Origin: Eurosta solidaginis
Lineage: Eukaryota; Arthropoda; Insecta; Diptera; Tephritidae
Length of the DNA: 64,000 nt
Reading direction: 5' to 3'
NCBI RefSeq assembly: GCF_040869045.1
Contig: NC_090319.1
Location: forward strand, 64,824,779 to 64,888,778
Of this stretch, positions 33,101 to 43,478 are shown piece by piece. The notes under the pieces are model-generated. The model was not told the DNA's origin, did not search any database, and saw only the letters and a program-made list of their open reading frames with translations. Position 1 is the first letter of the stretch; each line of letters begins with the position of its first letter. The position numbers and the translations under genes are program-made.

Positions 33101-34824
33101 TTATACCCCTAGGCGGTTTGTGGGTGTTCCGTATACATTAGTGGATTGTTTGAATAACAAATAAGTAGAAACTTCTAGATTCAGGAAATGGGCACAAAGC
33201 AAATATATGGCTGTTTTCAAAACAAAATTTCATTGTGACTTGTTTATATATTTGCCCAGTTTAATTAAGCTATTGAATTAAGAAAGGCCATGTGATATGT
33301 TTGTATTTTTAATGAATAAACACAGAAAAGTACAAAAGGTGCACTAATTAGTTTTATCTGCTTCCAAACTGCTAATTTGTCTATTTTATACCCCTAGGCG
33401 GTTTGTGGGTGTTCTATATACATTAGTGGATTGTGCGATTAAAAATTAAGTAGAAACTTCTAGATTCAGGAAATGGGCACAAAGCAAATATTTGGCTGTT
33501 TTGAAAAGAACATTTTCTTTTGATTTGTTTAGATATTTGCCCAGTTTAATTAAGCTATTGAATTAAGAAAGGTCATGTGATATGTTTGTATTTTTAAAGA
33601 AAAAACAAAGAAAAGTACAAAAGGTGCACTAATTAGTTTTATCTGCTTCCAAACTGCTAATTTGTCTATTTTATACCCCTAGGCGGTTTGTGGGTGTTCT
33701 ATATACATTAGTGGATTGTGCGATTAAAAATTAAGTAGAAACTTCTAGATTCAGGAAATGGGCACAAAGCAAATATTTGGCTGTTTTGAAAAGAACATTT
33801 TCTTTTGATTTGTTTAGATATTTGCCCAGTTTAATTAAGCTATTGAATTAAGAAAGGCCATGTGATAAGTTTGTATTTTTAATGAATAAACAAAGAAAAG
33901 TACAAAAGGTGCACTAATTAGTTTTATCTGGTTTCAAACTGCTAATTTGTCTATTTTATACCCCTAGGCGGTTTGTGGGTGTTCTATATACATTAGTGGA
34001 TTGTGCGATTAAAAATTAAGTAGAAACTTCTAGATTCAGGAAATGGGCACAAAGCAAATATTTGGCTGTTTTGAAAGGAACATTTTCTTTTGATTTGTTT
34101 AGATATTTGCACAGTTTAATTTTGCTATTGAATTAAGAAAGGCCATGTGATAAGTTTGTATTTTTAATGAATAAACACAGAAAAGTACAAAAGGTGCACT
34201 AATTAGTTTTATCTGCTTCCAAACTGCTAATTTGTCTATTTTATACCCCTAGGCGGTTTGTGGGTGTTCCGTATACATTAGTGGATTGTTTGAATAACAA
34301 ATAAGTAGAAACTTCTAAATTCAGGAAATGGGCACAAATCAAATATATGGCTGTTTTCAAAACAAAATTTCATTGTGACTTGTTTATATATTTGCACAGT
34401 TTAATTGTGCTATTGAATTAAGAAAGGCCATGTGATATAATGTTTGTATTTTTAATGAACAAACAAAGAAAAGTACAAAAGGTGAACTAATTAGTTTTAT
34501 CTGGTTTCAAACTGCAAATTTGTCTATTTTATACCCCTAGACGGTTTGTGGGTGTTCTATATACATTAGTGGATTGTGCGATTAAAAATTAAGTAGAAAC
34601 TTCTAGATTCAGGAAATGGGCACAAAGCAAATATTTGGCTGTTTTGAAAAGAACATTTTCTTTTGATTTGTTTAGATATTTGCCCAGTTTAATTAAGCTA
34701 TTGAATTAAGAAAGGTCATGTGATATGTTTGTATTTTTAATGAAAAAACAAAGAAAAGTACAAAAGGTGCACTAATTAGTTTTATCTGTTTCCAAACTGC
34801 TAATTTGTCTATTTTATACCCCCA
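27118..34824 (-). repeat. Satellite array of about 27 units of 285 bp derived from a gene promoter region
   Basis: Starts of CCCCTAG at 27401, 27686, 27971 and 28256 give an exact 285-bp period, and the array runs without interruption to 34824. Unit 1 (27118-27400) keeps TATAAATAGCGCCC. The others end CCCACAAACCG(C/T)CTA and are joined directly to GGGGTATAAAATAG of the next. Two subtypes exist: type A (GTATACGGAACACC, TTCAAAACAAAATTTCATTG) and type B (GTATATAGAACACC, TTGAAAAGAACATTTTCTTTTG). No ORF of note. Orientation is given as that of the related protease-gene promoter. Confidence 0.95.
27137..27145 (-). promoter_or_regulatory. TATA box upstream of the chimeric RT reading frame
   Basis: TATAAATAG followed by GCGCCCACAAAACC, 83 bases before the ATG at 27052-27054 that opens into gypsy RT sequence. 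Identical in layout to the protease homologue promoter. Confidence 0.6.
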
Positions 34825-35096
34825 CAAACTCAGAGTTGGGAGCAGTGGACCAAGTTTTCAGCACCAACATTTCTCGAAGTTAAGTGGGCTGACATAATCA
34901 AAGTCCTGTGTTAAGTGTTAATGAGACGTTAATTGGTTGTGGACTTAGATGTCTGTTCATCCTTCCCATATTCGTAAAATTTTGAGATTTCTATAGCAAT
35001 TTCACACAGAGGGTTAATAATTAGCCATGTTTTCTATACATTGTAACGATTTTAGTGCAATTCCTCTTATTTGCAAACTTCTACTAACGTTTGAAT
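34825..35096 (-). repeat. Second copy of the module 3' segment (copy of 24254-24532)
   Basis: Follows the satellite without a gap and matches 24254-24532 closely (ACTCAGAGTTGGGAGCAGTG, TCGAAGTTAAGTGGGCTGAC). A 5-base deletion near 35016 breaks the small ORF found in the first copy. Confidence 0.85.
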
Positions 35097-35104
35097 GACT
35101 ATAC

Positions 35105-35695
35105 CAGGCATGCTTAACCAACGAACCGATATCATTTCGTTACGATAATTAACGTTAATAAACGAAACAAAGTTATTTCGTTTCGTTTATTAACGTTAAG
35201 AACGTCAAATTAACGAAATGATTTTGTTTCGTTTTCTGCCATATCAAAACGAAATCAAATCGTTTATGTTGATTATTAATTTCAAAATATGCTGGAAAAG
35301 CTGATTGATGGCGGAGTCATTAAAGGTGAAAGCATTAGCCAAGCTGATTGCAACTTTTCTCATGAATTTTGACAGTACGAACATTTCTCAGAGTATTTTT
35401 GACATTACCACCAACGAATTACATAAACAAATTACATGGAGTTTGTGTGTGTATGTCCGCTCGCTGTTACCACCTTACGGCTTCACCATGGCTATAGCAT
35501 TGCCAGCACAATTCAAACACAAAGTATCACGTTTTTGTCAACGTTTTTAACTTTAACGAAAGCTTTTCGTTTCGGTTAAAAACGAGATAAAATTTATCTT
35601 GATAATTTCTTTATCGATAATATTTCGAAGTGTTTCAACGGAAACGGTGGAAATTTTTTGAAAAAGGATTAGCTTAACGTTAAGGTGCATCCCTG
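35105..35695. mobile_element. hAT-type MITE, 591 bp, with 8-bp target-site duplication
   Basis: Ends CAGGCATGC and, on the other strand, CAGGGATGCACC, flanked by GACTATAC (35097-35104) and GACTAAAC (35696-35703), an 8-bp duplication with one mismatch. The undisturbed site GACTAAAC is present at 24534-24541 in the sister copy, proving an insertion. The interior is full of TTTCGTTT and TTAACGTTAA words and has no transposase; the 81-codon ORF at 35305-35550 has no recognisable content. Confidence 0.88.
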
Positions 35696-35911
35696 GACTA
35701 AACTGTTGAATAAATAACTCCAATATTCGATAATGCAAAATGGTCGTTATTAGACTACTTTCAAAATAACACTTCTATTGCTCGACAGATAGCGTGTTTA
35801 AATCAAACCGATTTTCGTGCCTCAACTGTTACCGCTTTTATACTGTCCGGGTTCTTCGCCGGCATATTTCTAGGCGCTTCTATTTTCAGTTAGTTATCAG
35901 CTATAAATTTT

Positions 35912-37071
35912 TCAGCTATAACTACAGATGCACAATTTTATAGCTTCTCTCATACCCCATGCGCGTGTATATGTGAGTGATACTTGCACAATTATTGCAT
36001 ACTTTTGGGAGTATCTCAGATATATGCATATGCAGACATAATGATTGATTCGTTTATGTAGATACAAGTGACTTTCCAAATGAACCACTTTCATTTTGGT
36101 TCGTGGTTTGCCAATGGTTTGTATGCGGTACACTACATCGTTGATCCGTTTTACAACTTTGTACGGGCTTTCCCAATTACACTGCAATTTCGTAGACAAA
36201 CCTTTTTTTCGTTGTGGGTTGTATAACAGCACCAAATCTCATTCCTGAAACCCTTCCGAATTACTTGCTTTATCGTATCGTGTATCTCTCGCAGCTCTTC
36301 TACCAAGACCCCAGTGGATTTCTTGACATTTCTCTCCGCATTGACATCTATCCCAAACTTCAAATCAGCTGGCAGTCAAAGATCATTGCCAAAGATTACC
36401 TTTGCGGGAGTTTGGCCCGTTGTCTCATGCACTGCCGATCGGTAAGCCATCAAGAATAATTATATGTGTGTATCCCACTCCTTATGGTACTTGTCTACTA
36501 CCTTCCTTAAATGCCCCTCCAATGTTCTATTGAAACGTTCCACCATACCATCGGACTGAGGATGCAATGCAGTTGTCCGTGTTTTTCGAATGCCCAATGA
36601 TTTACACATTTCCTGGAACACAGCTGATTCGAAATTCCTGCTTTGGTCAGAATGTAACTCCATTGGTACACCATACCTTGCAATCCAATTGTTTATAAAC
36701 ACTTCTGTTACTGTTTCCGCTTCTTGATTTGGGATTGGGTATACCTCTAGCCATTTGCTGAAATAATCCATAACCACCAGTACATATTTGTTTCCTCAGT
36801 TGCTAGTAGGAAATGGACCTGCGACATCCATAGCGATTCTTTCAAATGGCTGAGTTATATTGCTTCATCTGGCCATGACTTCGGGTTTTTGGGCCTTTCG
36901 CTCTGCTGCAAACCTCGCAATTCGCAATCCACTCAGTGACCGACTGACGGCAACCAACCCAATAGAATCTCTGTTTAATCTTCCCGAGAATCTTCGTGAT
37001 TCCAAGATGACCTCCGCTTGGACCGTTATGCAGCTCGCTGAGCACGTGAGGAATCCTCTTTCTGGGAACAA
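35912..37071 (-). pseudogene. Integrase of G2b
   Basis: HHCC domain (ELHNGPSGGHLG, CEVC) at 37045-36842. The second Asp (ELHSDQSRNFESAVF) and Glu (GMVERFNRTLEGHL) are continuous in one frame at 36777-36460, unlike G2a. The C-terminal domain lies at 36235-35912. The first-Asp motif sits beyond a stop near 36797. Confidence 0.82.
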
Positions 37072-37100
37072 CTATCAGTTTCTTCTTGCATTGACCATCC

Positions 37101-38126
37101 TCACTCTCCCATACTCAATGAAGGCAACCGGATATCAATTCTAAACTGTTCCGCTGTGCCCAATATGACTTCGCAATGGAACTCTCTGCTAACATCTCTA
37201 CCCTGTTTGGTCTTTCGTTTCGTTCGAGCCCTTGCATAACATGTGACAGATCTGTATCTTCCCAGCTTTCTTAGTTCTTCCTTGTCCCATTCATCCGTAC
37301 ATGTTATAGTCATTAGCCGGACATCTATAATGTCTTCTTTAGCCTCGGCCCTTGAACAGTGCTTGCATTCCAAACTACATGGTCTTCGTGACATTGCAAC
37401 GGCATTCCCATGGGTACTACCTTTCCGATGCTCAATGGGAAAGTCATAGCTTTGTAGCCGCTCGATCTACCGTGCCAATTGTCCTTCTGGATTACGGAAC
37501 TGCAGAAGCCATTTCAACGCTGCGTGATCTGTCCTGCCTCGGACTCGCTGGCCATAGAGGTATTTGTGAAAATCTTTAATGCACTCTACCAATGCCAACA
37601 GTTCTCTCCGTGTAACGCAGTAGTTCCTCTCTGGTTTCCCAATTGAACGGCTGTAGTATGCAACTACCTTCTCCTGTCCATCAACCAGTTGTGACAAAAC
37701 GCCTCCTATAGCATATCCACTCGCATCTGTATCTAAAATAATTCTTGCTCCTGGAATCGGATATGCCAACATTGGGGCAATGCACAAACGCTCCTTCAAT
37801 GTTTGGAAAGCCAACTCTTGCTCCTTTTTCCATTCAAAAGCTTTATTTTTTCCTGTAAGCTCATGGAGGCTATGGGCTACGCTGGAAAAGTTTGGTACAA
37901 ATCTGCGGTAATATGTGCACAGCCCAAGGAAACTTCTCAATTCATGCAGGTTCACTGGTCTTGGCCAATCCGTTACTGCCTCTATCTTTTCATTCGCAGT
38001 ACAGATGCCTTCTGCCGTTACCTTGTGACCCAAATAATTTACTTCCTTTTTAAACAGCGAACACTTTTTGGGACTTAGTTTGATGGTGTCACTAATATTC
38101 GTCACAATAAAAACCCAATGTTCCAT
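37101..38126 (-). pseudogene. pol: RT thumb, RNase H and linker of G2b
   Basis: RT thumb and RNase H are open to 37467, longer than in G2a: RNYCVTRRELLALV is the more canonical form and the frame continues through YLYGQRVRGRTDHAALKWLL. A stop then intervenes and the linker (EAKEDIIDVRLMTITC) follows in another frame to 37101. The first codons (MEHWVFIV) derive from the host-like module. Confidence 0.82.
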
Positions 38127-38170
38127 ATAAAATACAAATTCTTAATTATCTCATTATTGCTTTATTGAGT

Positions 38171-38533
38171 GCCTAATGGAGTCAAAAATCTAGACGGTTT
38201 TGTGGGCGCTATTTATACATTAGTAGATTGTGTGAATAAAAAACAAGTAGAAACTTCTGCTAATTTGTCTATTTTATACCCCCACAAACCCAGAGTTGGG
38301 AGCAGTGGAACAAGTTTTGAGCAGCAACATTGCTCGAAGTTAAGTGGGCTGACATAAGCGAAGTCCTATGTTAAGTGTTAATGAAACGGTAATTGGTTGT
38401 GGACTTAGAGGTATGTTCATCCTTCCCATATTCGTGAAATTTAGAGATTTCTATAACAATTTCACACAGAGGGTGAATGAAATAACTAGCCACGTTTTCT
38501 ATATTAAAGCCCTTAATAAACCCAATGTTCCAT
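38171..38533 (-). repeat. Third copy of the promoter/small-ORF module, without the gypsy insert
   Basis: 38180-38275 is a promoter-unit remnant with most of its middle deleted (GTAGAAACTTC joins directly to TGCTAATTTGTC). 38276-38510 matches the small-ORF segment. At 38511-38533 the sequence goes straight to the start region CCCAATGTTCCAT, where copies 1 and 2 carry 2.5-3 kb of gypsy. It is therefore the pre-insertion form or a precise deletion, and its ATG (38531-38533) is followed by a stop after six codons. Confidence 0.75.
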
Positions 38534-38593
38534 ACAAAATACAAATTCTTAATTATCTCATTATTGTTTTATTGAGTGCCTAATGGAGTCACA

Positions 38594-38870
38594 ATCTAGA
38601 CGAGCGCTATTTATACATTAGTGGATTGTATCAATAAAAAATAATTAGAAACTTCTAGATTCAGGAAATGGGAACAAAGCAAATATTTGGCTGTTTTGAT
38701 AAAGAACATTTCCTTGTGAATTGTTTAGATATTTGCCCAGCTTAATTGTGCTATTGAATTGAGAAAGGCCACGTGATATGTGCGCAATGTTTGTATTTTT
38801 AATGAACAAACAAAGAAAAGTACAAAAGGTACACTAATTAGTTGTATCTGTTTCTAAACTGCTACACTCA
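38594..38870 (-). repeat. Terminal, diverged 285-bp promoter unit
   Basis: Last recognisable unit, with TATAAATAGCGC (38605-38615) intact and the body (AGATTCAGGAAATGGGAACA, GAAAGGCCACGTGATATG) clearly diverged from the array. It abuts INE-6 after 17 bases. Confidence 0.85.
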
Positions 38871-38887
38871 GAGAACAAAGGCATTGT

Positions 38888-39526
38888 AAAACAAGTAAGG
38901 AAGTCTAAGTTCCGGTGAAACAGAACATTACATACCCAACTGTACACTTGAAATGCTGTTGTTTGTTTTGTGTGCTTAATAGTGTGACAAGGCTGCGCAA
39001 TAGTACATATACATATGGTTCTATTCTCAACCAATTTTTCTTCGAGCTATGGCTCCCGAAACATAGAAAATTGCTTAGTCATAAAAGGGGCAGTCCCACG
39101 CCCCTTTTCAAAAATTTTAGTATTTTCCAATTTAATGTTATAATTCAATTTAAAAGGTAAAATTCTATTGATACAAAGCTTCTTTTCGCTAAGATATAGC
39201 TTATTATTTTCGTCTACGACCCTTTTAAAAATCTTTTATATAAAAGTGGGCGTGGTCCTAAACCGATTTCGTTAACTTTTCTTCAAGGCATTCCTTATAG
39301 TACCTCTGCCAAATTTTGTTACGATAGGTTTAACGATTTTTTATGTATGCTTAATAATATTTGTTAAATTGATTTTATCACAAGTGGGCGGTGCCACGCC
39401 CATTTAAAAACATTTTTTTTTTTTAATTTTTATCAAGAGTCTCAATATCAGTCCACACGTCAAATTTCAACATTCTAGGTTTATTATTTATTAAATAATC
39501 AGTTTTTTTGTGTTTTCCAAAATATT
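38888..39526 (-). mobile_element. INE-6 (inverted), 3' part
   Basis: Starts AAAACAAGTAAGG, the reverse of the INE 3' end, with a decayed terminal hairpin and a diverged core containing GTGGGCGTGG and GGCGGTGCCACGCCC. It has no 128-bp units and is cut at 39526 by a Harbinger element. Confidence 0.8.
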
Positions 39527-39810
39527 CAGGGCTGTCATGGAATCCAAGTCGGTTTTGCGTTTTGTCGGAATTGCAAACCAATATTGATTTAAATTGGTGT
39601 CATAAAACCGTATTGGTTTTGCTCTTTTCGAATGTAAATAAAAGCGATGTTCGAATCAGCTGTTTTGCAGTTTTATCGGTACACCGGCAATTTTGATGTT
39701 AATTTTTTTTTTGGCAAAATTTTATAAAATAATTATTTTGTGTATCTAAAGAGGAATAAACAAATTTATTGACATCAAAATGGCATCAGCAGTTGTTGTT
39801 ATTGGAAGGT

Positions 39811-40761
39811 GAAAGTTGTGAGAAGGTGAAAAGAAAAATTTTGAGAGATCGCAGCAATCCATTGGAGCTGCCAGAGAGAGCGTAAGTAAAAATAATCCTT
39901 AATGTGCGTTTCGAAATATTTATAGTGTACTTGCAGTTTCGTTGCATACTATCGCATAAACAAAGAGGCTTTTCGAATGGTATTGAACACCATTGAAGGA
40001 CACTTAACTCGTTTGAAAGTTCTGACAGTGCTGCAACTAGCAGCTACGTTACGATTTTTAGCTGAAGGATCATATCAAACATCAGTTGGCAAGGATTCTA
40101 GCATAAGTGTAGCTAGAAGCACGGTGTCAACGATTTTAGATGATGTGCTCAACGTTATGAATCAGTTAGTTTGCCCACAGTGGGTGAAATTAGAAATGGA
40201 CGAACCCGAACAACGCAGATCAAGGGACTATTTTTATACAAAGTACAAAATTCCTTCCATAATTGGTTGTATTGACGGGACAAATATAAAAATCATCAAG
40301 CCGAGTACTGACGAACATTTATTCAATAATCGAAAGGGATACTTCAGTATGAATGCCATGATTGTAAGTAGTCTTTAATACTAATTTTATTTTGCTTATA
40401 AAACTGGATTTGTGATGCTGACATGAAAATTCGTACGGTCGATGCTCGGTATCCCGGCTCTAGCCATGACTCTTTCGTATGGAACGTTAGTAGGGCCAGA
40501 AGACATTTCCTTAGGAAGTATGAGTCAGGTGACCGGACATCTAAATTGTTAGGAGATAGTGGATATGGCATAGAACCTTTTTTATTAACACCATACAGAG
40601 ATCCAAGCTACAACTCCAAAGAATATAAATTTAATTTGGCGCATTCATCAGGTCGAAATATTGTAGAGCGAACAATAGGAGTGCTAAAAAGCAGATTTCG
40701 ATGCTTATTAGGCACCTTGCACTACAGGCCAGTAAAAGTGGTGAAAATTGTAAACGTCTGA
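39811..40761 (+). pseudogene. Harbinger transposase (HARBI1-type), three exons, damaged
   Basis: Exon 1 (about 39811-39881) reads ILRDRSNPLELPE, then GTAAGT. Exon 2 (39937-40363), after TTGCAG, holds FVAYYRINKEAF, LAATLRFLAEGSYQ and IIGCIDGTNIKI (first catalytic Asp). Exon 3 (about 40408-40761) holds DARYPGSSHDSFVW, LLGDSGYGIEPFLL (second Asp) and NIVERTIGVLKSRFRCL (Glu). The donor GTAAGT at 40364 is good, but no AG precedes exon 3, so its acceptor appears lost. A TGA at 40759 replaces the codon that normally begins the C(A)xLHN motif, truncating the C-terminus. A short deletion is likely near HLTRLKVL. Confidence 0.85.
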
Positions 40762-40790
40762 GCAATTTAAAGTTATATTACGTTTAAGTA

Positions 40791-40967
40791 TCAACTATGT
40801 TTAACCTTTCTCCATCCATTCACATCCTTTTGTGGTGGACCGGCACTGTTTAGCGACGTAACTAACTGTTGCCAAAGATCGTCAACAGTTGGCTTATCCC
40901 GCTTCGTGAAGCCCTTCGCAATATCTGGATATTTTTCCATAAATTCAATAAAAATACTGTTTTGCAT
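40791..40967 (-). CDS. Myb/SANT-like accessory protein of the Harbinger element, first exon
   Basis: 58 codons from the ATG at 40965-40967: FIEFMEKYPDIAKGF, then LWQQLVTSLNSAGPPQKDVN and GWRKV. This is the start of the trihelix/Myb-like DNA-binding protein that Harbinger elements encode beside the transposase and that helps it enter the nucleus and bind DNA. The family's next word (W.DWK) is missing; AAG|GTTAAA at about 40804 could be a splice donor, but no continuation was found within the element, which may have an internal deletion. Confidence 0.7.
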   Translation of the reverse strand: MQNSIFIEFMEKYPDIAKGFTKRDKPTVDDLWQQLVTSLNSAGPPQKDVNGWRKVKHS

Positions 40968-41296
40968 TGAATTTTTATGCTTTCCCCTTTTAAGAATGAA
41001 AATATATGTAAATTTACATTTATTTTTATAAAATAAACCTTTATTTACTTACATTTTTAGAAAATATTCAACTGCAAGAGAAAAACAACTATGAAAAAAT
41101 GAAATCCAATGGCATTTAACTGATTGGTTTGTTTCCGATAGCAAAACCGATATTATTGGATTCTGTGACACCTAAAACCGACACTAATTCCGATTCGAAC
41201 ATTAAACCGATAACATTGGATTTCATGACACCAAAGTTATTTTTTTGTCGTTTTTAAATCCGATTCCGACAGCAATTGGATTCCATGACAGCCCTG

Positions 41297-41588
41297 ATTA
41301 TATATATAAAAAGTGGGCGTGGTTATCATCCGATTTCGCTCCTTTTCAATACCTTCTTCTCTTCTGGGCCCTAATAAGCTCGTGTACCAAATTTGGTGAA
41401 GATATTTCAATATTTACTCAAGTTATCGTGTTAACGGACAGACGGACATGGCTCAGTCAAATTTTTCCCGATACTGAGATTTTGATATATGGAAGTTTAT
41501 ACCTATCTCGATTCCTTTATACCTGAACAACCAACCGTTATCCAATCAAAGTTATAATACCCTGTGTACAAGTACAGCTGGGTATAAT
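41297..41588 (-). mobile_element. INE-6, 5' part
   Basis: Continuation of INE-6 after the Harbinger insertion: GTGGGCGTGGTTATCATCCG, the ACTCAAGTTATCGTGTTAACGG phrase (in two parts), a very short GGAC repeat, and a decayed terminus near 41588. Confidence 0.8.
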
Positions 41589-41705
41589 TAAGTACGATCA
41601 TAATTAATCCTAAAATGCTCAATTTTAACTAAAACAATGTTGTTTTAACTATGAAAAACCTTAATTAAAATTAGCAATTTTGATTTAAAAATGCATTTTT
41701 AATTC

Positions 41706-42085
41706 AAGGTTAGGTTAGGTTAAGAGGCGTGCGTGGGCGATACCCACACTTCCACTCGGAGACATTTTTTGTCCATCGTTATTGCCCTCAGTAAGTACAG
41801 GGTGGCGGCAAATTCGTTTTGCCCCATTACCTCCTAGCGGTTCTCAACGAACCACTTGCTTTCCCTGATGAACCCAAGAAGAAGCGAGACGTCCACCTTC
41901 CCAACCTCTGCCAGCCTGTCGAAGAAGCGTGAGCCCAGAAATCTGAGCCTTCTTCTGTGAAGCCCCGGGCAGCGGCAGAGAAAGTAGTAGATCGACTCCT
42001 CTTCCTCCTCATCCTGACAGCTTCTGCAGAGGGAGCTTGTTGGTATTCGCCACAGTCGGAGCATTGGTGCGATTTCCAAGTGCGC
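41706..42085 (-). mobile_element. 3' fragment of an R1-like non-LTR retrotransposon with TTAACC-type tail
   Basis: On the minus strand the C-terminal zinc motif is readable (SLCRSCQDEEEEESIYYFLC, then RCPGLHRRRLRFLG) and ends at a TAG at 41834. A short 3' UTR follows, and the element stops in tandem CCTAA-like units (41708-41725). The 5' part is missing, as usual after incomplete reverse transcription. The 86-codon ORF in the alternative frame is a shadow. Confidence 0.75.
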
Positions 42086-42237
42086 AATCTTAGATCAAGT
42101 AGAAAGTGCTTGATTTAACATTCCATGCTTAAGCTTGCTATGTTTTGGCTAACGGGACATTCTGTGCAATTTTCATTCAGTAAGACGCAAACCATGCGGA
42201 GTGAAAGATTTTAATTATTTAATATTTGAATATCAAA

Positions 42238-42514
42238 ATGGAAGAAATACAATATATTGATGACATTGTATACACAAGTGAAGTACTGCAAATTGATACC
42301 CAAAATTTGGTCGCTGAGGAAAGCGTAATAAGTGAAGACCAAAAATTGACAAGGCTACTTAAGGAAATCGACTTGGAGGACGTTGGCAACTATTTGAAAG
42401 GTAAATTAGATATATTTTAAGGCTTTACTAATCACTTTATGTAAATTTTTAATATGTTCTAATTGTATAGCGGCACAGATAACATATAGAAGCCTCAACT
42501 ACAAATTACCCTAG
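42238..42514 (+). pseudogene. Possible two-exon remnant with an acidic, SAM-like helix
   Basis: ATG at 42238 opens an acidic reading (MEEIQYIDDIVYTSEV, LTRLLKEIDLEDVGNYLK). It could splice at AAAG|GTAAAT (42401) to TATAG|CGGCAC (42471) and continue AAQITYRSLNYK to a TAG at 42512-42514. The spliced pattern LLKEIDLED..NYL...IT..SL resembles the start of SAM-like domains in insect proteins, but the product would be only 69 residues. I read it as the 5' end of a gene or of a captured transcript, now cut off. Confidence 0.35.
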
Positions 42515-43250
42515 AACTGAAATTATTCTGGCTTGCTTCCCGTAAAGCTAATTGCTTCAGTACTTTCAGGCCGTTAAACATACGACCCTCAAGTAAAGCC
42601 GTAGAAAATTTGTACTTTTGAAAATTGGAATCCCTCAAGTTAATACAAGCTGCAAAAGCTGAACCCAGTCTCTGTTAGTCTGAATATTGACTTCTTAACA
42701 AAAGGGCACGCTATTGATGTGATTCAATATCGCAGACTCTCACCAAGTGCTAATTCAATGAACTCTTAAACTAAATATAAAAAGAATAAAGAGAAATAAT
42801 GCTCTTGTAATACAACCCTTAAGCGAAATTTTTCTACTCTTTGCGTTTATATGCAATTTCAGCTCCTATGATGAACATCTTTCAAAAGTCACAGGGATAT
42901 ATTCCTTCTACCCTTATTATTCTAGTTACAGCCAAGTAACTGACAGCTGGGTGTTATTTAAGTGGGTAGTTTTAAGCAAAAAGTCAGCTCCGGCCAGTTG
43001 TAATATAATAATACTCTCAGTTATTCCAGTTTCATCAACAATTCACGCTGTGACTTGTTTCAAATGAATGAGTCAACCAACCACAGTCTATAAGGTTTTC
43101 AATATTTTTCACACACCTTTCGTTTGTTGACTTTTGTGTTGTTGGCACGTGCATTTCATGGACAACTTTGGTCTTTGCTAGCAAAATATTGATAACAAGT
43201 GAGTTGAAAAACACGCGTCATGAGTGAGATTGACAGCAAAAGGTGTGATG
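42515..43250. other. Gene-free stretch
   Basis: About 740 bases with no ORF, repeat family or inverted repeat that I can recognise. Confidence 0.5.
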
Positions 43251-43478
43251 TATAAAAGAAATGACAGTATGTATATATGCATGTATGTACAACTCAACTC
43301 TTTCGACCGCTTTCATTTAATCAGCTGATCAAAGATGGCAATCTTTGCGAAATTGTTGAAATTTGATGTAGGTCACTCGCAGCGAGAAGCTGATGAAATC
43401 CATCTAAAGCTTGTTGATTTCGGTGTTGCTTGTAAGAAACGTATGATGCAATTGTTTTGTTTGTTGTTTGATATATGA
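43251..43478 (+). other. Possible promoter and first exon
   Basis: TATAAAAG at 43251-43258 lies 84 bases before an ATG (43335) that opens MAIFAKLLKFDVGHSQRE and continues to LVDFGVACK. A consensus donor GTAAGA follows at 43432; unspliced, the frame closes at 43476-43478 (47 residues). No downstream exon was found before PB3, so this could equally be chance. Confidence 0.25.

Larger units (their letters stand above)
35704..38126 (-). mobile_element. Ty3/gypsy fragment G2b, duplicate of G2a
   Basis: Same content, orientation and breakpoints as G2a: LTR tail (TATAAAAG near 35834-35841), integrase, RNase H, RT thumb, and the same fusion to the promoter module at about 38110. Relative to G2a it lacks about 40 bases near 36030 and about 50 bases near 36275. 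Identity elsewhere is high. Confidence 0.82.
39527..41296 (+). mobile_element. PIF/Harbinger transposon, 1.77 kb
   Basis: Perfect 21-bp terminal inverted repeats beginning CAGGGCTGTCATGGAATCC, flanked by a 3-bp direct repeat ATT (39524-39526, 41297-41299). It carries a plus-strand DDE transposase and a minus-strand Myb/SANT-like ORF, the two genes expected of Harbinger elements. Subterminal words (AAACCGATA...ATTGGATT...TGACACC) repeat near 41140-41230. It interrupts INE-6. Confidence 0.88.

Noticed and set aside
27118..34824. CRISPR-like regular array
   Set aside because: The units are 285 bp, contiguous and without unique spacers, in a eukaryotic genome; this is a satellite.
35305..35550. 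81-codon ORF
   Set aside because: Sits inside the hAT-type MITE and shows no transposase or other motif.
41706..41726. Telomere-like GGTTAGGTTAGG
   Set aside because: Only three units at the 3' end of a truncated non-LTR element; such tails are common in flies, which lack TTAGG telomeres.
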